64,000 bases of DNA from Variovorax sp. J22P240 (GCF_030316855.1 NZ_JASZYR010000002.1:496001-560000); one strand, 5' to 3'. Positions 8,815-20,009 are shown, numbered from the stretch's first letter. Translations and numbers: made by a program. Notes: generated by a model from the sequence alone, not told the origin.

Positions 8815-10965
8815 ATGGTTGAAATCGAACTCGACGGCAAGAAGGTCGACATCGTCGAAGGCAGCATGATCATGCACGCGGCCGACAAGGCGGGCACCTA
8901 CATCCCGCACTTCTGCTATCACAAGAAGCTCAGCATCGCGGCCAACTGCCGCATGTGCCTGGTCGATGTGGAGAAGGCGCCGAAGCCGATGCCGGCCTGT
9001 GCCACGCCCGTCACCCAGGGCATGATCGTCCGCACCAAGAGCGAAAAGGCCATCAAGGCCCAGCAGTCGGTGATGGAGTTCCTGCTGATCAACCATCCGC
9101 TCGACTGCCCGATCTGCGACCAGGGTGGCGAGTGCCAGTTGCAGGATTTGGCCGTGGGCTACGGCGGTTCGTCTTCGCGCTACGAGGAAGAAAAGCGCGT
9201 CGTGTTCCACAAGGACGTCGGCCCGCTCATCAGCATGGAAGAAATGAGCCGCTGCATTCATTGCACGCGCTGCGTCCGCTTCGGCCAGGAAGTCGCCGGC
9301 GTGATGGAGCTCGGCATGTCGAACCGCGGCGAACACTCCGAGATCGAGACCTTCCTCGGCGACTCGGTCGATTCCGAACTGTCGGGCAACATGATCGACA
9401 TCTGCCCGGTCGGCGCGCTGACGAGCAAGCCCTTCCGCTACAGCGCTCGCACCTGGGAACTGTCGCGCCGCAAATCGGTGAGTCCACACGACTCGACCGG
9501 TGCCAATCTGATCGTCCAGGTCAAGAACAATCGCGTGATGCGCGTGGTGCCACTCGAAAACGAAGACGTGAACGAGTGCTGGATCGCCGACCGCGACCGC
9601 TTCTCCTACGAGGCATTGAACGGCCCCGAGCGCCTGACGCAGCCGATGCTGAAGCAGGGCGGCCAGTGGCAACAAGTCGATTGGCAAACTGCGCTGGAAT
9701 ACGTTGCCAATGGCCTGAAGCAGATCAAGGCCGACCACGGTGCGCAAAGCATCGGCACGCTCGTCAGCCCGCACAGCACGCTCGAAGAGCTACACCTCGC
9801 CAACTTGCTGACGCATGGCCTGGGCAGCAACAACATCGACTACCGCCTGCGCAACGCCGAGTTCGCCGAGGTCGAAGGCGTCCGTTGGCTCGGCACCTCG
9901 ATCGCATCGCTGTCGCAGCTGCAACGCACGTTCGTGATCGGCTCAAACCTGCGCAAGGAGCATCCGCTGTTCGCGCAGCGTATTCGTCAATCGATTCGCA
10001 AGGGCGGCGTGCTCAGTGCACTGACTTCGCCGGACCTGCTGGCCGATGCCGACGCCTGGGCGATGCCCGTGGCGAACGCCGTTCGCGTTCCGGCTCACCA
10101 GTGGGTCGACTCTTTGGTCGACATCGCTGCTGCGATTGCTGAAAGCACCGGCGCCACGGCTCCTGTGACGAGGAATGCCGCTGCAAGCGACTCGGCGAAG
10201 GCAATGGCGGCATCGCTGCTCGGCGGCGAACGCAAGGCCGTCCTGCTTGGCAACGCGGCGGCGCATCATGCCGAGGCCAGCACCTTGCTGGCACTGGCCA
10301 ACTGGATCGGTGCGCAAACCGGTGCCAGCGTCGGCTACCTGACCGAGGCGGCCAATACCGTCGGCGCGCAAGTCGTCGGCGCACTGCCGAAGGCCGGCGG
10401 TCTGAATGCAGGCCAGATGCTCGGCGGCGGGCTCAAGGCTGTATTGCTGCTCAACACCGAACCCGTATTCGATTCGGCAGCCGGTGCTGCTGCCGTCGAA
10501 GGACTCGCGCACGCGCAAATGGTCGTGACGCTGAGTCCGTTCAAGTCCAACCTCGAATTCAGCGACGTGCTGCTGCCTGTCGCTCCGTTCACCGAGACGC
10601 CGGGTACCTTCGTCAATGCCGAAGGCCGCGCGCAAAGTTTCCACGCCGTCGTGAAGCCGCTGGGTGAAACACGTCCGGCCTGGAAGGTTCTGCGTGTGCT
10701 GGCCAATTTGCTCGGCCTCTCGGGCTTCGCGTTCGAATCGACGGCTGACGTACTGGCCGAGATCGGCTCGCCCGGCCAGGTGCTGGCCGACCGGCTGAGC
10801 AACGCCACCGCGGCGCCCATCCAGTCTGGCAACGCCTCGGGCGCGTCGCCGGCCGTCGCGAGCATCTACCAACTCGACTCGATCGTGCGTCGCGCACCTT
10901 CCCTGCAACTCACGGCCGACGCGCGCCTGGCGCAGGCCTCTGTGGCACAGGAGGTGCTCGCATGA
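8815..10965 (+). CDS. nuoG: NADH-quinone oxidoreductase subunit G
   Basis: This 716-residue subunit is the largest of the peripheral arm. The N-terminal ferredoxin-like domain carries N1b ligands ([23 protein letters not shown]). Next are the His/Cys-ligated N5 segment ([18 protein letters not shown]) and the [12 protein letters not shown] and [10 protein letters not shown] clusters. The C-terminal molybdopterin-oxidoreductase-like domain has no catalytic role in the family. The frame is open far upstream, but the ATG at 8815 ([13 protein letters not shown]) gives the normal N-terminus and lies 17 nt after the nuoF stop. Confidence 0.97.
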   Translation: MVEIELDGKKVDIVEGSMIMHAADKAGTYIPHFCYHKKLSIAANCRMCLVDVEKAPKPMPACATPVTQGMIVRTKSEKAIKAQQSVMEFLLINHPLDCPICDQGGECQLQDLAVGYGGSSSRYEEEKRVVFHKDVGPLISMEEMSRCIHCTRCVRFGQEVAGVMELGMSNRGEHSEIETFLGDSVDSELSGNMIDICPVGALTSKPFRYSARTWELSRRKSVSPHDSTGANLIVQVKNNRVMRVVPLENEDVNECWIADRDRFSYEALNGPERLTQPMLKQGGQWQQVDWQTALEYVANGLKQIKADHGAQSIGTLVSPHSTLEELHLANLLTHGLGSNNIDYRLRNAEFAEVEGVRWLGTSIASLSQLQRTFVIGSNLRKEHPLFAQRIRQSIRKGGVLSALTSPDLLADADAWAMPVANAVRVPAHQWVDSLVDIAAAIAESTGATAPVTRNAAASDSAKAMAASLLGGERKAVLLGNAAAHHAEASTLLALANWIGAQTGASVGYLTEAANTVGAQVVGALPKAGGLNAGQMLGGGLKAVLLLNTEPVFDSAAGAAAVEGLAHAQMVVTLSPFKSNLEFSDVLLPVAPFTETPGTFVNAEGRAQSFHAVVKPLGETRPAWKVLRVLANLLGLSGFAFESTADVLAEIGSPGQVLADRLSNATAAPIQSGNASGASPAVASIYQLDSIVRRAPSLQLTADARLAQASVAQEVLA

Positions 10966-12038
10966 TCGACGCGCTGCATGGCTTCGGCCTGGGCTTGATC
11001 TCCGCGGGCTGGTGGACCAGCGTGGCCTGGCCGGTGATCTGGACGCTGATCAAGATCGTCGTGGTGGTGCTGCCGCTGATGGGCGCAGTTGCCTATCTCA
11101 CGCTGTGGGAGCGCAAGGCCATCGGCTTCACGCAGATTCGCATCGGCCCCAACCGCATCGGCCCACTGGGCTTGCTGCAGCCGATCGCCGACGCGCTCAA
11201 GCTGCTGACCAAGGAAATCATCCTGCCGACCGTCGCCAACAAGGGCTTGTTCCTGTTGGGGCCGATCATGACCATCATGCCGGCGCTGGCCGCCTGGGCG
11301 GTCATTCCCTTCGGACCGGAGGTCGCGCTGGCCAACATCAATGCCGGCTTGCTGTTCGTGATGGCCATCACCTCGCTCGAGGTGTACGGCGTGATCATTG
11401 CCGGCTGGGCGTCCAACTCCAAGTACGCCTTCCTCGGTGCACTGCGCGCTTCGGCCCAGATGGTCAGCTACGAAATCGCGATGGGCTTCTGCTTCGTCGT
11501 GGTGCTGATGGTGTCCGCCAGCCTGAACATGACTGACATCGTGATGGGGCAGGGCAAGGGCCACTTCGCTTCGATGGGCATCGGGTTTCTGTCGTGGAAC
11601 TGGTTGTCGCTGCTGCCGATCTTCGTCGTCTACTTCATCTCGGGCCTGGCTGAAACCAATCGCCACCCCTTCGACGTCGTGGAAGGCGAATCGGAAATCG
11701 TCGCCGGTCACATGATCGAGTACTCGGGCATGAGCTTCGCGATGTTCTTCCTGGCCGAGTACGCCAACATGTGGCTCGTCTCGATCCTGTGCGCGGTGCT
11801 GTTCCTCGGCGGCTGGTTGCCTCCGTTCGACTTCCTCGCATTCATCCCGGGCTGGATCTGGCTGGGCATCAAGACCTTCGTGGTCGTCACGATGTTCCTT
11901 TGGGTTCGTTCGACCTTCCCGCGCTTCCGCTATGACCAGATCATGCGGCTCGGCTGGAAGATCTTTATTCCGGTCACGTTGGTGTGGCTGGTGGTGGTCG
12001 GCGCCTGGATGCAGACCCCGTTCAACATCTGGAAATAA
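10962..12038 (+). CDS. nuoH: NADH-quinone oxidoreductase subunit H
   Basis: This 358-residue membrane subunit (ND1 homologue) connects the peripheral and membrane arms and contributes to the quinone channel. About eight membrane helices are visible. The conserved acidic loops [20 protein letters not shown] and [20 protein letters not shown] are intact. Its ATG overlaps the nuoG stop as ATGA. Confidence 0.97.
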   Translation: MIDALHGFGLGLISAGWWTSVAWPVIWTLIKIVVVVLPLMGAVAYLTLWERKAIGFTQIRIGPNRIGPLGLLQPIADALKLLTKEIILPTVANKGLFLLGPIMTIMPALAAWAVIPFGPEVALANINAGLLFVMAITSLEVYGVIIAGWASNSKYAFLGALRASAQMVSYEIAMGFCFVVVLMVSASLNMTDIVMGQGKGHFASMGIGFLSWNWLSLLPIFVVYFISGLAETNRHPFDVVEGESEIVAGHMIEYSGMSFAMFFLAEYANMWLVSILCAVLFLGGWLPPFDFLAFIPGWIWLGIKTFVVVTMFLWVRSTFPRFRYDQIMRLGWKIFIPVTLVWLVVVGAWMQTPFNIWK

Positions 12039-12049
12039 CTGGAACTGCC

Positions 12050-12592
12050 ATGACTGCGCCCTCCGCCAGCGCGCTTGCGCGCTCCTCCTCATTCGCGTCC
12101 GCGCCTTTCTCGCTCAAGGACTTCTTGCGCAGCTTCATGCTGTTCGAGTTGTTCAAGGGTCTGGCCATAACCGGCAAGTACGCGTTCAGCCGGAAGATCA
12201 CCATTCAGTTCCCGGAAGAGAAGACGCCGCTGTCGCCGCGCTTCCGTGGACTGCATGCGTTGCGCCGCTATGAAAACGGCGAAGAGCGCTGCATTGCCTG
12301 CAAGCTTTGCGAGGCCGTGTGCCCGGCGCTCGCCATCACCATCGAATCCGACGTGCGCGACGACGGCTCCCGCCGTACCACGCGCTACGACATCGACCTC
12401 ACCAAGTGCATCTTCTGCGGCTTTTGCGAGGAGAGCTGCCCGGTCGATTCGATCGTCGAGACGCACATCTTCGAGTACCACGGTGAGAAGCGCGGCGACC
12501 TCTACTTCACCAAGGACATGCTGCTCGCCGTCGGCGACCGCTACGAAAAAGAAATTGCCGCCAACAAGGCGGCTGACGCCAAGTACCGCTGA
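12050..12592 (+). CDS. nuoI: NADH-quinone oxidoreductase subunit I
   Basis: This 180-residue subunit holds two [4Fe-4S] clusters (N6a and N6b) that relay electrons towards N2. Two ferredoxin motifs are seen: [12 protein letters not shown] near residues 81-92 and [12 protein letters not shown] near 120-131. The first 20 or so residues (Ala/Ser-rich) form a short extension before the usual amphipathic N-terminal region. An internal start cannot be excluded, but none is clearly better. Confidence 0.96.
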   Translation: MTAPSASALARSSSFASAPFSLKDFLRSFMLFELFKGLAITGKYAFSRKITIQFPEEKTPLSPRFRGLHALRRYENGEERCIACKLCEAVCPALAITIESDVRDDGSRRTTRYDIDLTKCIFCGFCEESCPVDSIVETHIFEYHGEKRGDLYFTKDMLLAVGDRYEKEIAANKAADAKYR

Positions 12593-12615
12593 GCGGGAAG
12601 AAACAAATTCGATCC

Positions 12616-13263
12616 ATGGACGTCAAGACCGGTCTGTTCTATCTGTTTTCCGCGGTGCTGCTGTTTGCAGCCTTCCGCGTGATCACCGCGCGCAACCCTG
12701 TGTATGCCGCGCTTTACCTGGTGCTGGCGTTTTTCCAGGCATCGGCCATCTGGCTGCTTCTGCGCGCCGAATTTCTGGCGATCGCACTGGTCCTCGTCTA
12801 CGTGGGGGCGGTGATGGTGCTGTTCCTCTTCGTGGTGATGATGCTGGACATCGACGTCGAAGGGCTTCGCGAGGGCTTCTGGAAGCACTTCCCGCTTGCT
12901 GCCGCCGTCGGCGCGCTGATCGCGCTCGAGATGGCCGCGGTGCTGATGGGCGGTTTCCGCCTGAGCGCGCCGAAGAGCCCGCTCGCGACCGGCCCCGACA
13001 CGTCCAACACGCTCGAACTCGGCAAGCTTCTCTACACCGACTATCTCTATCCGCTTGAGATCGCGGCCGTGATCCTGCTGGTCGCCATGTTTGCGGCCAT
13101 CGCCCTTACGCTGCGCGCCCGCAAGGACAGCAAGTACGTGAATCCGGCAGATCAGGTCCGCGTGAAGGCGCGGGACCGTGTGCGCATCGTCCAGATGCCC
13201 GTGACGCGTGCGGCTGAACCTGCCGCTGAACAACCCTCGGCAGCAGCGGAGACCAAGGCATGA
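12616..13263 (+). CDS. nuoJ: NADH-quinone oxidoreductase subunit J
   Basis: This 215-residue membrane subunit (ND6 homologue) has five predicted helices. It includes the helix [20 protein letters not shown], which carries the conserved pi-bulge region known from the family. The last 45 residues form a hydrophilic Ala/Glu-rich tail. The stop overlaps the nuoK start as ATGA. Confidence 0.96.
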   Translation: MDVKTGLFYLFSAVLLFAAFRVITARNPVYAALYLVLAFFQASAIWLLLRAEFLAIALVLVYVGAVMVLFLFVVMMLDIDVEGLREGFWKHFPLAAAVGALIALEMAAVLMGGFRLSAPKSPLATGPDTSNTLELGKLLYTDYLYPLEIAAVILLVAMFAAIALTLRARKDSKYVNPADQVRVKARDRVRIVQMPVTRAAEPAAEQPSAAAETKA

Positions 13264-13568
13264 CGCTCACGCTCGGACACTTTCTTTCGCTGGGTGCGAT
13301 GCTGTTCGCGCTCTCGGTCATCGGCATCTTCCTGAACCGCAAGAACCTGATCGTGCTGTTGATGTGCATCGAGCTGATGCTCCTGGCCGTCAACATGAAC
13401 TTCGTCGCCTTCTCGTACTTTCTTGGCGACATGCACGGACAGATCTTCGTGTTCTTCATCCTGACAGTTGCCGCGGCCGAGTCGGCGATCGGGCTGGCGC
13501 TGCTGGTCCTCTTGTTCCGCAACAAGTCGAACATCAACGTCGACGAACTCAACGCGCTCAAGGGCTGA
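13260..13568 (+). CDS. nuoK: NADH-quinone oxidoreductase subunit K
   Basis: This 102-residue membrane subunit (ND4L homologue) has three helices. The membrane glutamates of the proton path appear in [16 protein letters not shown] and [15 protein letters not shown]. Length and N-terminus are typical. It is coupled to nuoJ by a 4-base overlap and is followed by nuoL after 10 nt. Confidence 0.97.
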   Translation: MTLTLGHFLSLGAMLFALSVIGIFLNRKNLIVLLMCIELMLLAVNMNFVAFSYFLGDMHGQIFVFFILTVAAAESAIGLALLVLLFRNKSNINVDELNALKG

Positions 13569-13578
13569 AGGTTTTCTC

Positions 13579-15603
13579 ATGAGCGCAACACTTTCCGCAT
13601 CCACACTGCTGGCCGTACCGCTGGCTCCCTTGATCGGCGCCGTCGTGACCGGCCTGTTCGGCACGAAGTTGGGCGGCAACCTCATCGGCCGCCGCGCCAC
13701 GCATTCGCTGACGATCCTCGGCGTGCTGATCTCCTTCATCCTCTCGGCGATGACGCTCAACAGCGTGGTGTCGGACGGCGCCCGCTTCAATGCCACGATC
13801 TACGAGTGGATGACGGTCGGCGGCCTGAAGATGGAAATCGGCTTCCTGGTCGACGGCCTCACGGCCCTGATGATGTGCGTGGTGACCTTCGTGTCGCTGA
13901 TGGTGCACATCTACACCATCGGCTACATGGAAGAAGACGAAGGCTACAACCGCTTCTTCGCCTACATCTCCCTCTTCACGTTCTCGATGCTGATGCTCGT
14001 GATGAGCAACAACATGCTCCAGCTGTTCTTCGGCTGGGAGGCGGTGGGCGTGGTGTCCTACCTGCTGATCGGCTTCTGGTACAACCGGCCGACCGCGATC
14101 TTCGCCAACCTGAAGGCCTTCCTGGTCAACCGTGTGGGCGACTTCGGTTTCATCCTGGGCATCGGCCTGGTGGCTGCCTATGCGGGCACATTGAACTACG
14201 GCGAGACCTTTGCCAAGGCCAACGAGCTGGCGAAGTTGAGCTTCCCAGGTACCGAGTGGATGCTGATCACCGTGATCTGCATCTGCCTGTTCATCGGTGC
14301 GATGGGCAAGAGCGCGCAGTTCCCGTTGCACGTGTGGCTTCCGGATTCGATGGAAGGCCCGACCCCGATCTCGGCGCTGATCCATGCTGCGACCATGGTC
14401 ACGGCAGGCATTTTCATGGTGGCGCGCATGTCGCCGTTGTTCGAACTGAGCGATACGGCCCTGAGCTTCGTGCTCGTGATCGGCGGGATCACTGCACTGT
14501 TCATGGGCTTCCTGGGCGTCATTCAAAATGACATCAAGCGCGTGGTCGCCTACTCCACGCTCTCGCAGCTCGGCTACATGACGGTGGCGCTCGGCGCGTC
14601 GGCATACTCAGTTGCCATCTTCCACCTGATGACGCACGCGTTCTTCAAGGCGCTGCTGTTTCTCGGCGCCGGCTCGGTCATCATCGGCATGCACCACAAC
14701 CAGGACATGCGGTGGATGGGGGCCTTGCGCAAGTACATGCCGATCACCTGGATCACGTCTCTGGTGGGCTCGCTGGCGTTGATCGGCACGCCATGGTTCT
14801 CGGGTTTCTACTCCAAGGACAGCATCATCGAAGCGGTGCGCGAGAGCCATCTCTGGGGCTCGGGCTTCGCGTACTTCGCGGTGCTGGCGAGCGTGTTCGT
14901 CACGGCCCTGTATTCGTTCCGCATGTACTTCATGGTTTTCCATGGCAAGGAGCGCTACGACCAGAATCCCGATGCGCATCACGATGGTGACCACGGTCAT
15001 GGTCATCATGACGACCACCACGAGCCGCATGAGTCGCCGTGGGTCGTGTGGGTGCCTCTGGTGTTGCTGGCCATCCCGTCGGTCGTCATTGGCTACATGA
15101 CCATCGAGCCCTTGCTCTTCGGTGATCTCTTCAAGGGCGCGATCTTCGTCGACGAAACCAAACACGAGGCGATGAAGGAGTTGGCCGAAGCCTTTCACGG
15201 CCCGATGGCCATGGCCCTGCACGGCTTCACCGCCGCGCCGTTCTGGCTGGCGCTTGCCGGCGTCGTGACGGCCTGGTACTTGTACTTGGTGAAACCGGCG
15301 CTGCCTGCTGCGATCAAGCGCGCGTTCGGCCCGATCTACCGCCTGCTCGACAACAAGTACTACATGGACTGGTTCAACGAGAACGTGATCGCGCGCGCAA
15401 CGCGTGCACTGGGCACCGGCCTGTGGAAGGGCGGTGACCAGGGGATCATCGACGGCGCGATCGTCAACGGTTCCTGGAAACTGGTCGGCCGCATTTCCGG
15501 CGTCGTGCGCTGGATGCAGTCCGGCTACATCTATCACTACGCTTTCGCGATGCTGTTGGGCATCTTCGTCCTCATGTCGTACTTCGTCTGGTTTAAACGG
15601 TAA
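13579..15603 (+). CDS. nuoL: NADH-quinone oxidoreductase subunit L
   Basis: This 674-residue antiporter-like proton-pumping subunit (ND5 homologue) ends in the long lateral helix region. Core motifs include FFGWEAVGVVSYLLIGFWY and GAMGKSAQFPLHVWLPD, the latter followed by EGPTPISALIHAATMV. A cytoplasm-facing loop at residues 467-484 is half histidine, which is discussed separately. The ATG at 13579 follows the nuoK stop by 10 nt, and earlier in-frame starts lie inside nuoK. Confidence 0.97.
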   Translation: MSATLSASTLLAVPLAPLIGAVVTGLFGTKLGGNLIGRRATHSLTILGVLISFILSAMTLNSVVSDGARFNATIYEWMTVGGLKMEIGFLVDGLTALMMCVVTFVSLMVHIYTIGYMEEDEGYNRFFAYISLFTFSMLMLVMSNNMLQLFFGWEAVGVVSYLLIGFWYNRPTAIFANLKAFLVNRVGDFGFILGIGLVAAYAGTLNYGETFAKANELAKLSFPGTEWMLITVICICLFIGAMGKSAQFPLHVWLPDSMEGPTPISALIHAATMVTAGIFMVARMSPLFELSDTALSFVLVIGGITALFMGFLGVIQNDIKRVVAYSTLSQLGYMTVALGASAYSVAIFHLMTHAFFKALLFLGAGSVIIGMHHNQDMRWMGALRKYMPITWITSLVGSLALIGTPWFSGFYSKDSIIEAVRESHLWGSGFAYFAVLASVFVTALYSFRMYFMVFHGKERYDQNPDAHHDGDHGHGHHDDHHEPHESPWVVWVPLVLLAIPSVVIGYMTIEPLLFGDLFKGAIFVDETKHEAMKELAEAFHGPMAMALHGFTAAPFWLALAGVVTAWYLYLVKPALPAAIKRAFGPIYRLLDNKYYMDWFNENVIARATRALGTGLWKGGDQGIIDGAIVNGSWKLVGRISGVVRWMQSGYIYHYAFAMLLGIFVLMSYFVWFKR

Positions 15604-15629
15604 GCGGCTCTCGCTGGAGAAAAACAAAA

Positions 15630-17105
15630 ATGGGTTTGTTGAGCCTTGCCATCTGGATGCCGATCGTCTTCGGCGTCGTGTTGCTGGCGTTTGGTCGTGA
15701 CGAGCACGCAAAGGGCGTGCGCTGGGTGGCGCTCGTCGGGTCGATCGCGAGCTTCCTGGTCACGTTGCCGCTCTACACGCGTTTCCAGACCGGAACCGCG
15801 GCGATGCAATTCGTCGAAAAGGAAAGCTGGATCGAACGCTTCAACATCAGCTATCACATCGGGCTGGACGGCATTTCGTTCTGGCTGGTGCTGCTGACGG
15901 CGTTCATTACGGTCGTCGTCGTGATCTCGGCGTGGGTAGTGATCACCGAACGCGTGAACCAGTACATGGGCGCGTTCCTGATCCTGTCGGGCCTGATGAT
16001 CGGGTCGTTCTCGGCGCTCGACGGCGTGCTGTTCTACGTCTTCTTCGAGGCCACGCTGATTCCGATGTACCTCATCATCGGTATCTGGGGCGGTCCCAAC
16101 AAGATCTACGCGGCCTTCAAGTTCTTCATCTATACGCTGCTCGGTTCGCTGCTGATGCTGGTCGCGCTGATCTACCTGTTCAACAGGTCGGGTGGCAGCT
16201 TCGACATCCTGACCTGGCACAAGCTGCCGTTGACCGCGAGCGAGCAGACTTTCCTGTTCTTCGCCTTCTTCGCCGCTTTCGCGGTGAAGGTTCCCATGTG
16301 GCCGGTCCACACGTGGTTGCCGGACGTGCACGTCGAGGCACCCACGGGTGGTTCTGCCGTGCTGGCGGCCATCATGCTGAAGCTCGGCGCCTACGGCTTC
16401 CTCCGATTCTCGATGCCCATCGCTCCAGATGCCTCGCACGAGTGGGCCTGGCTCATGATCGCGCTGTCGCTGATCGCGGTGATCTACGTCGGCCTGGTTG
16501 CACTGGTGCAGCAGGACATGAAGAAGCTCGTGGCTTATTCGTCGGTGGCTCACATGGGCTTCGTGACGCTCGGCTTCTTCATCTTCAATGACCTCGGCAT
16601 TGCCGGCGGCATCGTGCAGATGATTGCGCACGGTTTCGTTTCGGGCGCGATGTTCCTGTGCATCGGCGTGCTGTACGACCGCGTGCATTCGCGCCAGATC
16701 GCGGACTACGGCGGCGTGGTCAACACCATGCCCAAGTTCGCGGCGTTCGCGCTGCTGTTCGCGATGGCCAACTGCGGACTTCCCGCCACCGCCGGTTTCG
16801 TCGGCGAGTGGATGGTGATCCTGGGTGCGGTAAAGGCCAACTTCTGGCTCGGCCTCGGTGCCGCCACGGCGCTGATTTTCGGCGCGGCTTACACGCTGTG
16901 GATGTACAAGCGCGTCTATCTCGGTCCCGTGGGCAACGACCACGTGAAGGAACTGAGCGACATCGACGCGCGCGAATTCCTGATGCTGGCACTGCTGGCG
17001 ATCGCGGTGCTGTGGATGGGGCTCTATCCCAAGCCGTTCACCGACGTGATGAACGCATCCGTGGCCGAACTGCTGAACCACATGGCGATTTCCAAGCTGC
17101 CTTGA
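15630..17105 (+). CDS. nuoM: NADH-quinone oxidoreductase subunit M
   Basis: This 491-residue antiporter-like proton-pumping subunit (ND4 homologue) has about 14 helices. Motifs seen include the conserved membrane glutamate in FYVFFEATLIPMYLIIGIWG, AFFAAFAVKVPMWPVHTWLP and APTGGSAVLAAIMLKLGAYG. GAGAAAAAC just before the ATG provides a weak ribosome site. The gap to nuoN is 24 nt. Confidence 0.97.
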   Translation: MGLLSLAIWMPIVFGVVLLAFGRDEHAKGVRWVALVGSIASFLVTLPLYTRFQTGTAAMQFVEKESWIERFNISYHIGLDGISFWLVLLTAFITVVVVISAWVVITERVNQYMGAFLILSGLMIGSFSALDGVLFYVFFEATLIPMYLIIGIWGGPNKIYAAFKFFIYTLLGSLLMLVALIYLFNRSGGSFDILTWHKLPLTASEQTFLFFAFFAAFAVKVPMWPVHTWLPDVHVEAPTGGSAVLAAIMLKLGAYGFLRFSMPIAPDASHEWAWLMIALSLIAVIYVGLVALVQQDMKKLVAYSSVAHMGFVTLGFFIFNDLGIAGGIVQMIAHGFVSGAMFLCIGVLYDRVHSRQIADYGGVVNTMPKFAAFALLFAMANCGLPATAGFVGEWMVILGAVKANFWLGLGAATALIFGAAYTLWMYKRVYLGPVGNDHVKELSDIDAREFLMLALLAIAVLWMGLYPKPFTDVMNASVAELLNHMAISKLP

Positions 17106-17129
17106 GTCCAGGCTGAACAAGAGAACGAG

Positions 17130-18617
17130 ATGATTGACAAACTCAGCTGGATGACGATCTACCCCGAGGTGGTGCTGCTGGTCGCGACCTGCATCATCGC
17201 GCTGCTGGATCTGTCCACCACCAGCCCCCGCCGCACGGCCACCTACATCCTGACCCTGATGACGCTCGCCGTCGTGGCGGTGCTTTGCGGCTTCAATGCC
17301 TCCTCGGGCAAGACCATCTATGGCTTCGGCGGCATGGTGGTGAGCGATCCGATGGGCAACTGGCTCAAGTGCTTTGCCACCGTCGCACTGATGGTCACGC
17401 TGGTCTATGGCCGGCCCTACGCGGCCGACCGCGGGATGCTCCGCGGCGGCGAGATGTTCACGATCAGCATGCTCTCCTTGCTCGGCATGTTCGTGATGAT
17501 CTCCGGGAGCAATTTCCTGGTGATCTACCTTGGCCTGGAATTGCTCACGCTCTCGAGCTATGCGCTGGTGGCGCTGCGCCGCGACAACGCGGTGGCGAGC
17601 GAAGCGGCGATGAAGTACTTCGTGCTCGGCGCGATGGCGAGCGGGTTCCTGCTGTACGGGCTCTCCATGATGTACGGCGCCACCGGTTCGCTCGACATCA
17701 ACGAAGTGTTCAAGGCCATTGCCAGTCGCAAGGTGAACCACCAGGTGCTGGTGTTCGGCTTGGTGTTCATCGTGGCCGGTCTGGCATTCAAGGTTGGCGC
17801 GGCGCCCTTCCACATGTGGGTGCCTGACGTGTATCAGGGCGCGCCGACCGCGGTCACGCTGATGATTGGTGCGGCTCCGGAACTCGCGGCCTTTGCGATC
17901 ATCATCCGCCTGCTGGTCGAAGGTCTGCTTCCGCTCGCAATCGACTGGCAGCAGATGCTCGCCTTGTTGGCGATAGCGTCACTGCTGGTCGGCAATCTCG
18001 CCGCCATTGCGCAGACCAACCTCAAGCGCATGCTGGCCTATTCGACGATCGCGCAGATGGGCTTCATGCTGCTCGGTCTCGTGGCAGGTGTCGGCAACGA
18101 CACCACCTACAACGCGCAGTTCGCGTACAGCGCCTCGATGTTCTACATCGTGACCTACGTACTGACCACGCTGGCGAGCTTCGGCATCATCCTGCTGTTG
18201 GCACGTGAAGGGTTCGAAAGCGAGGAGATCACCGACCTCGCAGGCCTCAACCAGCGCAGTCCGCTCTATGCCGCCGTGATGGCGATCGCGATGTTCTCGC
18301 TGGCCGGCGTGCCGCCCCTGGTAGGCTTCTATGCGAAGCTGGCCGTTTTGCAGGCGCTGATCTACTCGGGTCAGGCGATGTACATCGCCCTGGCGGTGTT
18401 CGCCGTCGTGATGTCGCTGATTGGCGCCTTCTACTACCTGCGCGTCGTGAAGGTCATGTACTTCGATGCGCCCGTGACAGCGACCACGGTGTCGGCGCCG
18501 ATCGACGTGCGCGCGGTGCTGACGCTCAATGGCGCCCTGATCTTGATCCTCGGGATCTTGCCCGGCGGCCTCATGACGCTCTGCGCCCAGGCGATCGTGG
18601 CCACCCTGGCCACCTGA
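17130..18617 (+). CDS. nuoN: NADH-quinone oxidoreductase subunit N
   Basis: This 495-residue third antiporter-like subunit (ND2 homologue) closes the complex I gene set. Conserved features are [39 protein letters not shown] and [19 protein letters not shown]. All fourteen nuo genes are present, intact and in canonical order, so the window encodes a complete proton-pumping NDH-1. Confidence 0.97.
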   Translation: MIDKLSWMTIYPEVVLLVATCIIALLDLSTTSPRRTATYILTLMTLAVVAVLCGFNASSGKTIYGFGGMVVSDPMGNWLKCFATVALMVTLVYGRPYAADRGMLRGGEMFTISMLSLLGMFVMISGSNFLVIYLGLELLTLSSYALVALRRDNAVASEAAMKYFVLGAMASGFLLYGLSMMYGATGSLDINEVFKAIASRKVNHQVLVFGLVFIVAGLAFKVGAAPFHMWVPDVYQGAPTAVTLMIGAAPELAAFAIIIRLLVEGLLPLAIDWQQMLALLAIASLLVGNLAAIAQTNLKRMLAYSTIAQMGFMLLGLVAGVGNDTTYNAQFAYSASMFYIVTYVLTTLASFGIILLLAREGFESEEITDLAGLNQRSPLYAAVMAIAMFSLAGVPPLVGFYAKLAVLQALIYSGQAMYIALAVFAVVMSLIGAFYYLRVVKVMYFDAPVTATTVSAPIDVRAVLTLNGALILILGILPGGLMTLCAQAIVATLAT

Positions 18618-18626
18618 TCACGCCCC

Positions 18627-18932
18627 GTGTCGCAAAGCGCGTCGGTCTGGATGGTGCTGCTGGTCGCACTGGTGGCTGCCAACCTGCCATTCGTGACCGA
18701 TCGCCTGCTGGGACTGGTGCCGCTGTCGCCGCGCACCAAGACGCTGGCCGTTCGACTGGGCGAGCTGGTGTTTCTCTATTTCGTCGCGGGTGGCATCGGA
18801 CTGCTGTTCGAAAGCCGAGTCGGTCAGATTTCCCCTCAAGGATGGGAGTTCTATGCGGTTACCGGTGCCTTGTTCATCGTGCTCGCGTTTCCAGGATTCA
18901 CCTGGCGCTACCTGCTCAAGCATCGGAGCTAG
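18627..18932 (+). CDS. DUF2818 family small membrane protein
   Basis: This 101-residue protein of unknown function begins with GTG, 9 nt after the nuoN stop. Three hydrophobic segments are visible (about residues 5-25, 40-63 and 71-88). Members of this family are characteristically found just behind nuoN in Burkholderiales. Its position in the operon suggests a link to complex I assembly or stability, but nothing in the sequence proves it. Confidence 0.85.
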   Translation: MSQSASVWMVLLVALVAANLPFVTDRLLGLVPLSPRTKTLAVRLGELVFLYFVAGGIGLLFESRVGQISPQGWEFYAVTGALFIVLAFPGFTWRYLLKHRS

Positions 18933-18936
18933 CTGA

Positions 18937-19530
18937 ATGGATGACGCACATCTGAAGGAAGAACTCACCGCGAGCGAACTGCTCTTCAAGGGCAGCTTCC
19001 TGCAGGCGAAACGTGACACCGTCCGCCTCCCCGATGGCCACACCGCGACCCGCGAATACATCGTTCATCCAGGGGCGGTGGTGGTCGTGCCCCTGCTCGA
19101 CGATGGTCGCGTGGTGCTCGAGCGCCAGTTCCGTTACCCCGTTGGCCATGTGATGACCGAGTTTCCTGCCGGCAAGCTGGATGCGGGTGAAGATCCTTTG
19201 CTGTGCGGCCAGCGCGAATTGCTCGAGGAAACGGGCTACACCGCCAACGAGTGGGCGCACGCAGGCGCGATGCACCTCGCGGTGGCGTATTCGACGGAGA
19301 TCATCCATATCTACTTCGCGCGTGGCCTGTCGCTCGGCGCACGGCAGCTCGACCATGGCGAGTTTCTCGACGTGATCACCGCGACGCCGGAAGAGCTGAC
19401 GGACTGGTGCCGAGACGGAACCGTGTCCGACGCCAAGACGCTGACTTGCACGCTGTGGCTGCAAAACGTCCTGTCGGGCGCATGGACGCTCGACTGGAAA
19501 CGCGGCGCCTTGTCCGATCGCGCCGGATAA
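18937..19530 (+). CDS. NUDIX hydrolase, ADP-ribose pyrophosphatase type
   Basis: This 197-residue cytosolic enzyme probably cleaves ADP-ribose or a related nucleoside diphosphate sugar. The Nudix box fits G-x5-E-x7-RE-x2-EE-x-G (GKLDAGE followed by RELLEETGY) near residues 71-93. The upstream ERQFRYPVGH segment is typical of ADP-ribose pyrophosphatases. It starts 4 nt after the DUF2818 stop and so belongs to the distal part of the nuo transcription unit. The substrate is inferred from family resemblance only. Confidence 0.88.
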   Translation: MDDAHLKEELTASELLFKGSFLQAKRDTVRLPDGHTATREYIVHPGAVVVVPLLDDGRVVLERQFRYPVGHVMTEFPAGKLDAGEDPLLCGQRELLEETGYTANEWAHAGAMHLAVAYSTEIIHIYFARGLSLGARQLDHGEFLDVITATPEELTDWCRDGTVSDAKTLTCTLWLQNVLSGAWTLDWKRGALSDRAG

Positions 19531-19537
19531 TCCGTGC

Positions 19538-19975
19538 ATGAAGGTCCTCAACCTCCAGTGCGCGCATGGCCATGGCTTTGAAGGGTGGTTCGCGTCGCAC
19601 GACGCTTTCGACACCCAGCTGGCGGCCGGGCTGGTGGAGTGCCCCATTTGCGGCGACACGGCAATCACCAAGATGCTGGCCGCACCACGGCTGAATCTGG
19701 GCGGGCCGAAGCCATCCCCTGATGTCCCCGCAGCCGCACCGGAGAACAATTCGCCCGAGGCGCGCTGGTTGCGTGCCGTGCGCGAGGTGATCGCGCAGAC
19801 CGAAGACGTCGGCGATCGCTTCGCCGACGAAGCCCGTAAGATGCACTACGGCGAAGCCGAGGAGCGTGGCATTCGCGGCCAGGCCACGCGTGAGCAAGCC
19901 CAGACCTTGATCGACGAAGGTATCTCGGTGTTTTCGCTGCCGCTGCCGGCGGCGCTCAAGGAAACGCTGCAGTAG
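19538..19975 (+). CDS. DUF1178 family zinc-ribbon-like protein
   Basis: This 145-residue protein of unknown function has an N-terminal Cys/His set (LQCAHGHGFEGWF and ECPICGDTAITKML) that looks like a metal-binding ribbon. The C-terminal half (KMHYGEAEERGIRGQAT) is the conserved DUF1178 signature. It follows the NUDIX gene by 7 nt. A GATAAT hexamer sits 6 nt before the ATG, so an internal leaderless transcript is possible. Confidence 0.88.
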   Translation: MKVLNLQCAHGHGFEGWFASHDAFDTQLAAGLVECPICGDTAITKMLAAPRLNLGGPKPSPDVPAAAPENNSPEARWLRAVREVIAQTEDVGDRFADEARKMHYGEAEERGIRGQATREQAQTLIDEGISVFSLPLPAALKETLQ

Positions 19976-20009
19976 TCGCGGCTTGCGGGAAGGCCGGCTC
20001 TACGGTTCT

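Noticed and set aside
15537..17813. A 758-codon open frame on the minus strand, antisense to nuoM and nuoN
   Set aside because: It is rich in His, Arg, Gln and Glu with no domain, and lies opposite two certain genes. In GC-rich DNA such antisense frames are an effect of codon bias.
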